Below are positions 46,430-56,339 of a stretch of 64,000 bases of DNA, piece by piece. Every line of letters begins with the position of its first letter. Position 1 is the stretch's first letter. Under the pieces are notes generated by a model. It saw only the letters and a list, made by a program, of their open reading frames with translations, searched no databases and had not been told where the DNA came from. Position numbers and translations under genes: made by a program. Origin of the DNA: DATCHW01 sp036508135 (GTDB taxonomy: Bacteria; Bacteroidota; Ignavibacteria; Tepidaquicellales; Tepidaquicellaceae); assembly GCA_036508135.1 (NCBI GenBank), contig DATCHW010000024.1, forward strand, positions 72,335-136,334, in the 5' to 3' direction.

Positions 46430-48379
46430 ATGATAAAAAGGAATAAAAATGAAAATCCTAAGGCAGTTTTATTAATGACTATTTCATTCCTGCTGATTTT
46501 TGCATTTACTTGTAATACTTATTCACAGAACTATAAAATCGATAATATTAATTTCATACATAAAGATATGCAGACAATCGATGATTCAGAACTGAAAGAT
46601 GCCGTCGGAATAACCAAATCAAAATATTATTACCCTGATGCTTTGTCCAATGATATCATATCCTTAAGAAATTTTTATTTTGATAACGGATACTTTGAGG
46701 CAAATGTTGATAAAGAATTAAGTTATAATTACGACGACAGTACTGTATCAATAAACTTCATTATTACAAGTAATCATCAATATAGAATTGGACAGATTAA
46801 ACGGACAGGATTGGACAATGTACTTGACAGCCTTCGTAGTATTATAGATACAATGAAGACAATTCAGGTAAATAATTTTTATAATAAAGCTTATATGGTT
46901 AAATATTCAACCGGTATACTTGACTTCCTTCAAAACAACGGTTATATGAGCGCTACATTAAAAAATGACTCAGGGTATATATTAAGAAAGCAGGATACAT
47001 CAGTCTTTCTGACTATCAATTTTGCAAATTCCGATACCCTCTATAAATTCGGAAAAACGGAAATTAATATTGATAGCAATTTCTATGATGTATCTACGGA
47101 ATTTCTAAGAAAAGGGGTTACTTACGCTGAAGGGGAAGTTTATAGTAAAAAGAAGAGATTAGATACAGATAAAAATATTTCACAGATGCCGATTATAAGA
47201 AGTGCAAGAATCAGGACTGTTTCAATTAACGGTACCTCTGTAAATCTTAGAATTGAATGCCGGCTTAGTAAAAAGCAAGAACTAACTCCATATGCTGAGG
47301 GTACAAATATTAATAATCACTTTTATGCAGGCGGCGGTTTGCAATATCTTAATAAATATTTATGGGGAGGTGGCAGAATATTTACATCTGAAATTCACGC
47401 ACTTTATAGTTCGCTAAAAGTTAACCTGATTGAATTTGTAAATCAGCTTACGCAACCTTACTTTGTTAATGATCAATCTTCGCTTAACGATAAATTATCT
47501 CTCGGTTATTACAATTTCGATGGTTATTCCGACTATTATCTTGGCAATATTACATCTTTTAGATATTATATTGCTGACTATACATTTTATAATAAAGCAA
47601 CCATAGACTTAAATGAAGAACTTTTAAAGGTAAAATATGACTTCGGTAACTTGCGAACGATAAATTTGTACAACTCTTTTTTGAGTATAACATTTATCCA
47701 TGATAATACAAATAATGCTATCGCTCCATCCCGTGGATTTTATCATTCTATTACAGCCGGAGAAGGCGGACTGCTGCCTCAATGGATATTAAATTCTTTT
47801 GAAAATAACTTTTCCTATTCAAAATTCATAAAACTTTCCACATCAAACAGGTTTTATCTTAATCTTTCTAACACTGAAGGAGAAAATGTGATTGCTACGA
47901 AATTTATAATTGCAGATAATATCACAAGGGGCGGAGGACCTAAAGTCGTACCGATACAACCAATCTTCAGGTATTTCAGCGGTGGTAGCAATAGTCTGAG
48001 AGGATGGTATGCAAACTCCAATGGTTTCGTAAATGAGAGAAGGTTCGGAGGAAATTTCTGGCTGGATGGAAGCTTTGAATTTCGTAAAAAACTTTTCCCG
48101 GGGTCATCCACATTTACAAAAAATATAGGAGCCGTGGTATTTGCTGATTATGGAAACGTTTGGGAAACTCATCAGGATTTCAGATTCGACCAAATTGCGA
48201 TTGCTATCGGGGTTGGACTCAGGTATAATATATTTATTGGTCCTATAAGGGTGGATTTCGGCTTTAAATTGTATGACCCTCTTGATGCAGATGGGAAAAA
48301 ATGGCTGTTGCAAAATGACTTCAAAACTATTTTTAGTAAAAAATTAGCTGTCAACTTTGGCATAGGTGAAGCATTTTAA
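46430..48379 (+). CDS. Omp85/BamA-family outer-membrane protein (TamA-like)
   Basis: 649 residues. The N-terminus is a signal peptide ending near CNTYSQ. A region with POTRA-like repeats (about 35-270) is followed by a C-terminal 16-strand barrel with the family signature RGGGPKVVPIQP and GGSNSLRGW. It should insert or export proteins across the outer membrane. Its convergent neighbour is a TamB-like gene, the usual partner of TamA, supporting a TamA role. Confidence 0.9.
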   Translation: MIKRNKNENPKAVLLMTISFLLIFAFTCNTYSQNYKIDNINFIHKDMQTIDDSELKDAVGITKSKYYYPDALSNDIISLRNFYFDNGYFEANVDKELSYNYDDSTVSINFIITSNHQYRIGQIKRTGLDNVLDSLRSIIDTMKTIQVNNFYNKAYMVKYSTGILDFLQNNGYMSATLKNDSGYILRKQDTSVFLTINFANSDTLYKFGKTEINIDSNFYDVSTEFLRKGVTYAEGEVYSKKKRLDTDKNISQMPIIRSARIRTVSINGTSVNLRIECRLSKKQELTPYAEGTNINNHFYAGGGLQYLNKYLWGGGRIFTSEIHALYSSLKVNLIEFVNQLTQPYFVNDQSSLNDKLSLGYYNFDGYSDYYLGNITSFRYYIADYTFYNKATIDLNEELLKVKYDFGNLRTINLYNSFLSITFIHDNTNNAIAPSRGFYHSITAGEGGLLPQWILNSFENNFSYSKFIKLSTSNRFYLNLSNTEGENVIATKFIIADNITRGGGPKVVPIQPIFRYFSGGSNSLRGWYANSNGFVNERRFGGNFWLDGSFEFRKKLFPGSSTFTKNIGAVVFADYGNVWETHQDFRFDQIAIAIGVGLRYNIFIGPIRVDFGFKLYDPLDADGKKWLLQNDFKTIFSKKLAVNFGIGEAF

Positions 48380-51300
48380 AATCCAAATTTATATATAATC
48401 TTCATTCCTGTACTGTAATATACATTCGTATTCGATATTACATTTCTGCTGAGCTGTTCTCTTGCTAAATGCAATAATACATTTTCAGGCAAATTGAGAT
48501 GTAAAAGGTTATTTAATATATATTCAACATTGAACTCGAGATAAGCAGTGTTGTCTATTACTCTGCTGCCTAAAGTAACATTAGCATCTAATATATTGGA
48601 TGAGACACTTACGTTTGTATTTTGTATCCCGCCTTCTGTATAATTCAATTCAGCATCTTTTACAAATGGAAGCATATCTCTGAGGATCTGACCGAAGAAT
48701 GAAGTAACATATAGTGATCCGACCGTAGAACCAATACCTGAAGCTACTGATTGACTTTCAGAAGCACTGAGTTCATTTTTATATTTACCGAATAAAAGAA
48801 ACGTGATTGCATCAGAAGTAGCATCATTGCCCTGCATCTCCGTTCCATTTTCATATAGCTTTAGAGAGATTTCAGGATTAGACGGGTCTCCGGTCACTAA
48901 CAGGACTACCTGTATGGGATTATTTGTAATCGTGCCAAACTGCTCTGTGGATTTTGTGTTTTCATACACAGCCCGTATATCGAGCTCCGGTTTATTAATT
49001 GGTCCCCGAAACACTATTTTACTGTCTTTTACTTTAAAGTCCCTGTAGAATCTGTAATATGAATTCCCGACTATATCTATCTCTCCGCGAGTCCTGAGCC
49101 GTCCACTGTCAGATCTTATACGAAGGTCTGCCGTAATCTCTCCGAATAGCCTGTCACGCGTTAGATTATTAAAATCTATAGAGACATACAAATTTTTTTG
49201 CGATTTTACATTTAGGTCAAGCGACAGCATATTCATTAGTGAAAAGCTTTTAGATGTATCTACAAGAATGTATCTGTTTCTCATAAAAGGATTTATACTT
49301 TCATATTCAATCAAAGATATTTTCTTTCTGTTTGTATCAGAAGTCAAGGTAGTATCATTAGCTGATATATAAACCATGTTTCCCTCATCCTTTTGATAAC
49401 CATTTCCGCTGTTTGGCAGAGATGAAATGGTTGCTTCCTTAATCAAGAACTGCCCTTTAATATTAAGCTTTTTCATATTTCCATTAATTGTGATAGGAGG
49501 ATTTCCTATACCACCGAGCATATAACCTTTAAGACCAAGTTTATTTTCTTTGTTGCTTTTGTCCAGTAATACCATATCTCCGGAAGTTGTGAGATTTATT
49601 TCATTCAGATTATAACCTTTGAAATCTATATTTCCAGAGAAGTCTATATGCCGGGTATCATCATCAGGATTAAACATACTGATATAATCTATTATAAGTT
49701 TTGAATTTTCCGTACTGATTTTAAATTTAAAATCATAATACATACCCGTAAGATCCAAAAAGTACTTACCCTGCACCATAGAAAGGTCACCCTTTAAATC
49801 CGGATTTTGATAAGTTCCGGTAGCATTCAGAGCACCGCTAAGGACTCCTTGCAGGTCACCCACCCCGGGAAATAGTTTTGAAAAATATTGTATCTGAAAA
49901 TTGTTTGCGGCTAAATGTAAATCTGAAGGCTTATCTGCAATAGCTGCTGTGGTATCTTTTTTTATAATGAGATTTCCAAGCGGGATATTACCTGTTATTT
50001 TCAGATTACCTTTATTCCCATTATTTGTAATGACAATATCCGGTGAGAGAATCCGGTCTTTATATTTTACGTTTGCTACAATAGTTCCTATACTAACAGT
50101 ATCATACTTCAAAAGGTTTGTTTTTACATCCAGGTTTACATTCGCATCTTCAGGTGTTCCCTGCAGGTTAATAAAAAAGTTCTGAAACACTCCTTGCACA
50201 GGATACACAATTTTCTCTCCGGTTATGGTAGTATCAAAAGGTCTTAACATTCCATAAATATCTCCAAGATTTAGATTATCTCCTTTTATATTTATATTAC
50301 TTACCCCATTCAGTGAATATAAACCATCAATATTTAAAACCATTTTGCCCGATTTCAAACCAAGCTGATTAATATATAATTCCTGATTTGGGATATAGTT
50401 TATAGTCCATATATTATTATTTTCTATATTATAATCGTTATATTTCGCATATAAACTATCAACGTTCAATATGATATTATTTCCTCTCAGGTCAATGTCA
50501 CTATTCAACCTTGCATATTTAACAGAATCCATTTTTCCGCTGACTTTAATATTTGCAATAGCTTCTGAAATGTTGAGCCCCATTTTAAGTGAATCGAGTT
50601 TATTCGAATTAACCCATATTTTATCAGCGTTCACATCCATATTTATTATAAGAGAAGATAAAGGATTTTCATCATTTAACTTCATATAATCGTTTTTTAA
50701 TACAATGTAACTTTTAAAATTGTTTAATACTATCGATGTATCCTGATATCTGAAGTTTTTAATGTTTATTACAGATTTTGAATTAAATCCTTCAGAAGAA
50801 TTTGTAATTTTGCCATTCAGATTACCATTGAAAATAATTCCAAAAGGCGCAGATAACTTTCTTAATTCTGCGGAATCCTTTGTGACAAATTCATAATTAA
50901 AATTTAAATTCCCTGTGTGATTGTACCGGGAAAAATCGGTATAACTAATGCTTGTATCAGGATATAATTTCTTCTCAGCAATATTGCTTACCATTGATAT
51001 ATTATATAATACGGCATCTATGAGGGCAGATAAACTGAATGTTCCGTTCGCCTTAACATCCATCGCCTTATTTGTTATCTGCAGAGAAGTGCTATCTGCA
51101 GCCATACTAAGTCTTGCCATTATATTTGTCTTTGGTATTTGATACTGAGAATAAAACGAATTTCCGATATCAATATTAAATCTACCTGCAAGATTATTCA
51201 TATTACTTCCTCTGCCGTTAATATCAAAGGCTGCATTCAGATTACTTTTGTCTTTAATATTTTTTGATATACGCGATATATCCACATTATTCATAGTGCC

Positions 51301-52887
51301 TTTGACTGAATAAACGGGATTTTTCATATTCGATATATTTATCTTTCCTGAGACGGCAGCATTTCCTGCGGAAGAGTTTGCCTTAATATTCAGGCTAATA
51401 TTATTTCTATAAATATTTACAGTTCCATTTGAACTTGCGATATTATATCCGGCTGCACTGGATCTTCCTAAAGTGTATCTTACGCCGGTTGACATAGTAT
51501 TGGGACTGAATCCTGAACCCTCAAATTTTGCTACAAGATTTATATTACTTTTTAATTTATTATCATTCAGAATCAGAGCTAAATTCAGATTATCTGTGAT
51601 TACATTCCCGCTGTAACGCTTATCTTCAATATTCAGATGAACCTGTCCCTGAACGTCCCCGCCTGATGAGCGGATATTGAAGTTACTGTAAAAGTCATTT
51701 ATACTTCCTCGATAACTAATATCTGCCAGAACAACACCGAGCTTTCTATAATCGGGAATAGATTTAATTTTTAAAATTGTTTTAATATCTGCAGGATCGA
51801 TTTTATCGGAAGTGGTTACATCAAAATAGAGACTGTCTATATTACTGAGATTCTGAACATTCCCTTTCAAATTTATATTGGAATTGGGTAAAGTTAAAAT
51901 AAGGTCGTTTATATTCAGATTTTTGTATACCCCGCTTGCATCAATAGATAGCGATACCACACTATCCAGCATATCTACTGAAGGAATAAAATATTTTAAA
52001 TCAGCAAAATTAAATTTTTTAACATTCAGAACTAATGATACATTTTTATTCCCTAAATTACTAAAAGCATTGCTGTCCAGAGGATTAAGGGCATTGACAG
52101 ATAATCTGCTCAATTTAATATCAGACCTGTCTGTAAGCAATTCAAGATTCGAGATTTCAGTTAATGTATCCTGAATGTTTATATTCGCCTCAAAGGAAAG
52201 TTTTTTTAAAGTAATATCTGTATTAGAATTGAAGGATAAATTTCGTAGATTAATTTTCTTGAATTTTTTAGAGTATTCTCCCGTCATATCAAGTTGAAAA
52301 TCAAAAATATCAAGGTCATTGAAATTAAATTCATTTTGTCTTTCCCATTGAACTGCCCATAAAGGCTTAGAAGGAATATTGCCCAAAATTTTAAATTTAC
52401 CATTTTCAACCCTTAGGTTATTTATCAAGATATCCCAGTTGAATTGTGAAGGAGTTGTATCAGCAGATGGTGTAAATAAATTTGTAAAATTCCAAACTAA
52501 TGAATCTGCGCCGCCTTTAATTTTTGTAAGATTCACCTTGGGAGAATTAAGCACTATATAATCAAGATTGATATTTTGTTTTAATAGTCCCCATATATCA
52601 TACTTTAGGTCAATATAGTTGATACTTACAAGTGTATCTTTTTTAACGGTAATTAATATGTTATTAACTCTTAAACCTTTTAATATATTTCCATTAATGG
52701 ATTCTACAGTAACAGTATTTTCTTTTTTAAGCCAGCTTTCCGAATTATTTAATTTATTTAATGCAAAATTTAAAGCCCATCTGTTAAATGTTTCTGTCTG
52801 TATAAAGAAGTATAATGATATGAGAAGAACAATGATAACACCAATAAACCATATAAAATATTTTAATATCTTTCTGAAATTTTTCAT
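48376..52887 (-). CDS. tamB: translocation/assembly module protein TamB
   Basis: 1503 residues, about the expected size. A short N-terminal transmembrane anchor (IWFIGVIIVLLISLYFFI) is followed by a long series of beta-strand repeats, and the C-terminal DUF490 domain (about residues 1100-1500). TamB spans the periplasm and with a TamA-type Omp85 protein helps outer-membrane assembly or lipid transport. It overlaps the Omp85 gene tail to tail by four bases. The sORF at 52911 lies just upstream on the same strand. Confidence 0.88.
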   Translation of the reverse strand: MKNFRKILKYFIWFIGVIIVLLISLYFFIQTETFNRWALNFALNKLNNSESWLKKENTVTVESINGNILKGLRVNNILITVKKDTLVSINYIDLKYDIWGLLKQNINLDYIVLNSPKVNLTKIKGGADSLVWNFTNLFTPSADTTPSQFNWDILINNLRVENGKFKILGNIPSKPLWAVQWERQNEFNFNDLDIFDFQLDMTGEYSKKFKKINLRNLSFNSNTDITLKKLSFEANINIQDTLTEISNLELLTDRSDIKLSRLSVNALNPLDSNAFSNLGNKNVSLVLNVKKFNFADLKYFIPSVDMLDSVVSLSIDASGVYKNLNINDLILTLPNSNINLKGNVQNLSNIDSLYFDVTTSDKIDPADIKTILKIKSIPDYRKLGVVLADISYRGSINDFYSNFNIRSSGGDVQGQVHLNIEDKRYSGNVITDNLNLALILNDNKLKSNINLVAKFEGSGFSPNTMSTGVRYTLGRSSAAGYNIASSNGTVNIYRNNISLNIKANSSAGNAAVSGKINISNMKNPVYSVKGTMNNVDISRISKNIKDKSNLNAAFDINGRGSNMNNLAGRFNIDIGNSFYSQYQIPKTNIMARLSMAADSTSLQITNKAMDVKANGTFSLSALIDAVLYNISMVSNIAEKKLYPDTSISYTDFSRYNHTGNLNFNYEFVTKDSAELRKLSAPFGIIFNGNLNGKITNSSEGFNSKSVINIKNFRYQDTSIVLNNFKSYIVLKNDYMKLNDENPLSSLIINMDVNADKIWVNSNKLDSLKMGLNISEAIANIKVSGKMDSVKYARLNSDIDLRGNNIILNVDSLYAKYNDYNIENNNIWTINYIPNQELYINQLGLKSGKMVLNIDGLYSLNGVSNINIKGDNLNLGDIYGMLRPFDTTITGEKIVYPVQGVFQNFFINLQGTPEDANVNLDVKTNLLKYDTVSIGTIVANVKYKDRILSPDIVITNNGNKGNLKITGNIPLGNLIIKKDTTAAIADKPSDLHLAANNFQIQYFSKLFPGVGDLQGVLSGALNATGTYQNPDLKGDLSMVQGKYFLDLTGMYYDFKFKISTENSKLIIDYISMFNPDDDTRHIDFSGNIDFKGYNLNEINLTTSGDMVLLDKSNKENKLGLKGYMLGGIGNPPITINGNMKKLNIKGQFLIKEATISSLPNSGNGYQKDEGNMVYISANDTTLTSDTNRKKISLIEYESINPFMRNRYILVDTSKSFSLMNMLSLDLNVKSQKNLYVSIDFNNLTRDRLFGEITADLRIRSDSGRLRTRGEIDIVGNSYYRFYRDFKVKDSKIVFRGPINKPELDIRAVYENTKSTEQFGTITNNPIQVVLLVTGDPSNPEISLKLYENGTEMQGNDATSDAITFLLFGKYKNELSASESQSVASGIGSTVGSLYVTSFFGQILRDMLPFVKDAELNYTEGGIQNTNVSVSSNILDANVTLGSRVIDNTAYLEFNVEYILNNLLHLNLPENVLLHLAREQLSRNVISNTNVYYSTGMKIIYKFGF

Positions 52888-52910
52888 TATTGAAAATAAA
52901 ATCTAAAAAA

Positions 52911-53042
52911 TTATTTATTAATTTCTTTTACCTGCTGTTTAAAGTCAGTGACTTGTGAATCACCGGATTTAATATTTCCATCTTCTAAGGTTCCTTTTTC
53001 GTCATAGTTGACTTTAACAGCATAAACCTTTGATTTTACCAT
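52911..53042 (-). CDS. 43-residue small protein upstream of tamB
   Basis: A 43-codon ORF reads from ATG at 53042 to a TAA 23 bases before the tamB start. The product is charged and soluble (about 9 Lys, 4 Asp and 3 Glu), with no signal peptide. Reading-frame continuity and its place directly before tamB argue for a real gene; I do not recognise its family. Confidence 0.5.
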   Translation of the reverse strand: MVKSKVYAVKVNYDEKGTLEDGNIKSGDSQVTDFKQQVKEINK

Positions 53043-53375
53043 TACTCAGTAAAATTTTATTATTCGTGTTAAATTAATTTGCTAAACATTTAATTTCGCT
53101 TTATATATAACGATATTTTACATATAAATTTGTTAAATATAATGAATTTAAATTAATTAAGTAATAGTGCCGAGGGATGAAAAGGGAACTAATCCGAATG
53201 GATTAGTTTGGGAATGAATATTGCAGTTCAATTCGGCAACTTTATTATTATTGCACTGTCGATGGAGAATAATGGTGAACGCAACGAAGATTAACCCTGT
53301 TTTTGATTTTGTCAGAAGTCTTTGACAAAATAGGTACAAAATAAAATAATTTGTAAGTATTCTATTCGAAGTAAA

Positions 53376-53416
53376 AAAAGCTGAAAATCCTATATTCATC
53401 ATGATTTTCAGCTTTT
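53376..53416. terminator. strong terminator beside the tRNA-Ala remnant
   Basis: A 14-bp perfect stem (aaaagctgaaaatc with gattttcagctttt) and 13-base loop lie 7 bases beyond the 3' end of the tRNA remnant. On the minus strand this would end the original tRNA-Ala transcript, so it belongs to the chromosome side of the junction. Confidence 0.85.
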
Positions 53417-53422
53417 ATATTG

Positions 53423-53467
53423 TGGAGATAAGGAGGGTCGAACTCCTGACCTCTTGAATGCCATTCA
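53423..53467 (-). pseudogene. 3' remnant of tRNA-Ala(GGC), attachment site
   Basis: On the minus strand the 45 bases match the 3' part of a tRNA-Ala: half of the anticodon arm with GGC, variable loop AGGTC, T arm AGGAG-TTCGACC-CTCCT, and acceptor TATCTCC plus discriminator A. Pairing of the anticodon 5' strand is lost and no D arm follows, so the gene is cut at the anticodon arm. This is the pattern left at one end of an element that integrates into a tRNA gene. The integrase lies next to it. Confidence 0.85.
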
Positions 53468-53498
53468 TTAAATATTTACGGTAAAAAATAAAATATAA

Positions 53499-53527
53499 AG
53501 CCTGATAAATTATATATTTATCAGGCT
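53499..53527 (-). terminator. terminator after the integrase gene
   Basis: An 11-bp stem (agcctgataaa with tttatcaggct) and 7-base loop lie 67 bases after the integrase stop on the minus strand, followed there by a T-rich tract. Confidence 0.75.
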
Positions 53528-53593
53528 GAGTGGTTTTTAAAAGTTTATATTTTTCAGCAGTAGTCAGCATTTTTTTACAAGATTTTGACAAGC

Positions 53594-54652
53594 TTACTTT
53601 TCCATTTTCGTTCTTACGTTATCGACAATTACATTAGCATAATAAGTTCGAGTTGTTTCAATTTTATCATGTCCTAAAAGATATGCCACATCTTGTATAT
53701 CAAGTTTCTTAGCATATTTAGTCGCAAATGATTTTCGATAAGTTTTTAATGTGAACATAAATTTATCTGTGATTTTAAGCTTTTCTTTCAGCCTTCGGAA
53801 TTTCCTTCCAACCCTGGCGACCGAATAACCATTGAACAACAAATCATCCAGTTTCATATCTTTTATAAAAGTTAATTCATCCTTTATAAAATAATATAGG
53901 TCATCATACAATGGGAATTTAATTTCTTTCTGAGTCTTGGAAATTCGTACGTTAATAACTTTATTATTGAAATCGATATCACTTAGTTTTAAATTTAACA
54001 TATCTATTGGTCTTATTCCGGTAAGGTATAACATTTTTAATATGCAGTAAAATACATAATCTTTTTTTATCGATTCTTCGAGTATATCATTTAACATTTT
54101 ATCACTAAAAGTGATAATTCCTTTTCTAAGTCTCTTTGGAGAGTCTTTTTTGCGAATAGGGGATTTGGTCAAATATTCCTCATCTACTAAATAATTAAAA
54201 AACCCTTTCAAATAATTCATGTAGGTTATTAATGTAGCGTTTTGTACTTTATGTTGTATACTCTTGATGAAAAGTATAATATGTTCGGGGGTGATATCTG
54301 TTACTTTTAAATCAACTGGGACTATATTAATAAAATGTTTAATTGCAAAATCGAATATTTGCTGGTGGGATTCTGATCTTAAGGACAATTTTATTTTATA
54401 TTTATTAATTAAATCAAGCAGGTTTAATCGAGTTGTTAAATCCTTATTATTTTTAGTCTCAGAAATTTCATAGCTTCGCTGCTTTATTTCTTTTTTCTTC
54501 AGCTCAACTTCTCTTTCAATTTCTGTTTTTATGTCAAATGCCGCCCGATAGTTCCTTACGGTTGCTTTAAGTTTAGTATTTTCTGTTTTTCTTTTATCAC
54601 CAACCCAAAAATCTATATAATAAAATCCTCTTTTTTTATAAAGCGAAGCCAT
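53594..54652 (-). CDS. int: tyrosine recombinase integrase
   Basis: 352 residues. The SAM-like core-binding domain spans about 75-165 and the catalytic domain follows. Catalytic residues: R214 (LTGIRPIDML), K239, R306, H328 (LLGHDKIETT) and the nucleophile Y337. The first histidine of the HxxR motif is replaced by lysine (K303). A strong Shine-Dalgarno site (AAAGGAGG) lies at the end of the upstream gene. It catalyses insertion into and excision from the tRNA-Ala site next to it. Confidence 0.92.
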   Translation of the reverse strand: MASLYKKRGFYYIDFWVGDKRKTENTKLKATVRNYRAAFDIKTEIEREVELKKKEIKQRSYEISETKNNKDLTTRLNLLDLINKYKIKLSLRSESHQQIFDFAIKHFINIVPVDLKVTDITPEHIILFIKSIQHKVQNATLITYMNYLKGFFNYLVDEEYLTKSPIRKKDSPKRLRKGIITFSDKMLNDILEESIKKDYVFYCILKMLYLTGIRPIDMLNLKLSDIDFNNKVINVRISKTQKEIKFPLYDDLYYFIKDELTFIKDMKLDDLLFNGYSVARVGRKFRRLKEKLKITDKFMFTLKTYRKSFATKYAKKLDIQDVAYLLGHDKIETTRTYYANVIVDNVRTKMEK

Positions 54653-54654
54653 GA

Positions 54655-54990
54655 TTAATTTACCTCCTTTCTGTGTTTTTTAATAATTTTTTGAATTTTA
54701 TTCTTAATTTCTAAATTATCATAACTCTTAATAATATTTCTTTTTTTACTTAAGTTTATACTATACTGATTGATAAACTTTCTTAACATCAGCATTGGAA
54801 CTTTTCTCTTCCTATTAATTACTACTGTTTCAATATCTCCATTATTTATTAACTGAACTACTGTTTCATATCTTATCCCGAGAATTTTCCGAACACCATT
54901 TACAGAAAGCAGCCTCAACTCGTCAATGTGAGGTGTCCCCTCGGTTTGAGGGTGTTCGTTCGGATTATATTTTGAGATTGCTTCTGCCAA
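54655..54990 (-). CDS. excisionase-like helix-turn-helix protein
   Basis: 111 residues from a TTG start. The helix-turn-helix with wing (LLSVNGVRKILGIRYETVVQLINN, then VPMLMLRKFINQY) is of the HTH_17/excisionase kind, with a Lys-rich tail. It stops 2 bases before the integrase start, so both are on one message. It probably controls direction of recombination. Confidence 0.78.
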   Translation of the reverse strand: MAEAISKYNPNEHPQTEGTPHIDELRLLSVNGVRKILGIRYETVVQLINNGDIETVVINRKRKVPMLMLRKFINQYSINLSKKRNIIKSYDNLEIKNKIQKIIKKHRKEVN

Positions 54991-55047
54991 TTATATTATA
55001 CCTTATTCTCTGAGTTATTTATGATTACATTTTTCATTTACCTTCTT

Positions 55048-55566
55048 TTACAGTAAGGATTCATTTTCTAAAATATACATCTTATCGCATTCACCATTTT
55101 TACCCCTTTTATTTTGATAATAGCAGTTGTTTGAACACAACTTGTTTTTCTTCAATTTTATTAAATTATCAAAAAACGATTCAACAATGGGGCGATGTTT
55201 TAAAACAAATTTGTCTAATTTATCTTTTTCTATATAAAAACCACCTATGATCTCGCCATTATCATTTTTCACTTCATAGGATTCTTGAGGGAAACTAACA
55301 TGTATTTCGCCTGTTTCTAACATCATTATTGAACTTACGCCGTATTTTCTGAGTTTTGTATTCAGGTAGATTTTAAAGAATAACTTTTTATTATCTTGGA
55401 TGGCAGTTACTAAATTTATTCCTTTCGGGTATAATTCTTTTCTTACTATAATAAATTGTTGTGTATCAAGACCAAGCAAATGACATTTTAATTCATAAAA
55501 ATTACGAAATTCCTTAACCTTAGCATCACATTCATATTTTTCTCCTAAAAAATCTTTTAATTTCAT
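55048..55566 (-). CDS. element-borne protein, paralogue B
   Basis: 172 residues, no signal peptide. It aligns along its length with the next gene upstream (55676-56266): shared blocks FYELKC, LYP, and near the end K-x-RPIVESFFDNL and a C-x3-CYY, then GECDKMYI segment. The Cys pattern could bind a metal or form a small structural fold. I do not recognise the family. Confidence 0.65.
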   Translation of the reverse strand: MKLKDFLGEKYECDAKVKEFRNFYELKCHLLGLDTQQFIIVRKELYPKGINLVTAIQDNKKLFFKIYLNTKLRKYGVSSIMMLETGEIHVSFPQESYEVKNDNGEIIGGFYIEKDKLDKFVLKHRPIVESFFDNLIKLKKNKLCSNNCYYQNKRGKNGECDKMYILENESLL

Positions 55567-55675
55567 TTTAAATCTCCTTTGTTTTAATTTTTAAATTGTT
55601 TTAAATTCTTTCGCCGTTAAGTTTATTCAGCTTTTCTTCAAGCTTGTAAACTTCGGTGGCAAAGTCCCGATTAAA

Positions 55676-56266
55676 TTAAAAATCATACTTATTTATTTTC
55701 ATCTGTTCTCTTGAAAGAGTTATTCTTTGCTTCCACGCATCTTTTTCGGGTGTATATTCACTTTTTGAGATGTACATTTTATCGCAACCCCTGTTATTTT
55801 TCTTTCTTTGCTCGTTATAATAACATTCAATTTCACAAGGCTTGTTTCTTTCAATTCCGTCTAAGGTATCTAAAAATGATTCAATAATGGGAAGGTATTT
55901 ACTCACAAGATTATTGAAATCTTTATCCGATAATTGTTCCACCTCAGTGGTAAATTGGTGATCATTAAGTTGATCACTTGAATATACATCAGAAGTAAAT
56001 ATCACTTCTGTTTGACCATCTAAAAAATTTATATCGACCGAAACAATGTAGCCTCCAAATTCACTATCGAAATGAATAGACATAACAATATTATAATCAT
56101 AAGGTGTAGCGAATATTGCCGAAACACTTTCGGGATATAAATCTTCACGTACTTCGATATCTTCGCCGGTTATAAGACCCGGCAGGTTACATTTTAATTC
56201 GTAAAAGTTAATGAATGACTTAACTAATAATTCATAAATAGCGACTTGTTTTTTTATTAATTTCAT
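55676..56266 (-). CDS. element-borne protein, paralogue A
   Basis: 196 residues. Shares with the following gene the FYELKC block, LYP, K-x-LPIIESFLDTL, and the Cys-rich CEIECYY and GCDKMYI segments. An extra C-terminal tail of about 30 residues is specific to this copy. The two genes are a tandem duplication. Function unknown. Confidence 0.65.
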   Translation of the reverse strand: MKLIKKQVAIYELLVKSFINFYELKCNLPGLITGEDIEVREDLYPESVSAIFATPYDYNIVMSIHFDSEFGGYIVSVDINFLDGQTEVIFTSDVYSSDQLNDHQFTTEVEQLSDKDFNNLVSKYLPIIESFLDTLDGIERNKPCEIECYYNEQRKKNNRGCDKMYISKSEYTPEKDAWKQRITLSREQMKINKYDF

Positions 56267-56339
56267 AATTTAATTTCCTTTCCGTTAATTTTTTTAATAA
56301 ACATTTGTTGTATTTTGAAATTATTAAAATTATTTAAAT

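Larger units (their letters stand above)
53043..53593. other. chromosome-element junction, gene-free
   Basis: The stretch holds AT-rich promoter sequence for the small gene, a perfect 9-bp hairpin (53187-53208), a terminator (53376-53416), the tRNA-Ala remnant (53423-53467), and a second terminator-like hairpin for the integrase transcript (53499-53527). The frame at 53157-53402 is not credible. Confidence 0.7.

Noticed and set aside
53157..53402. 81-residue frame on the minus strand
   Set aside because: It crosses the hairpin and terminator of the tRNA-Ala junction and has no protein-like pattern.
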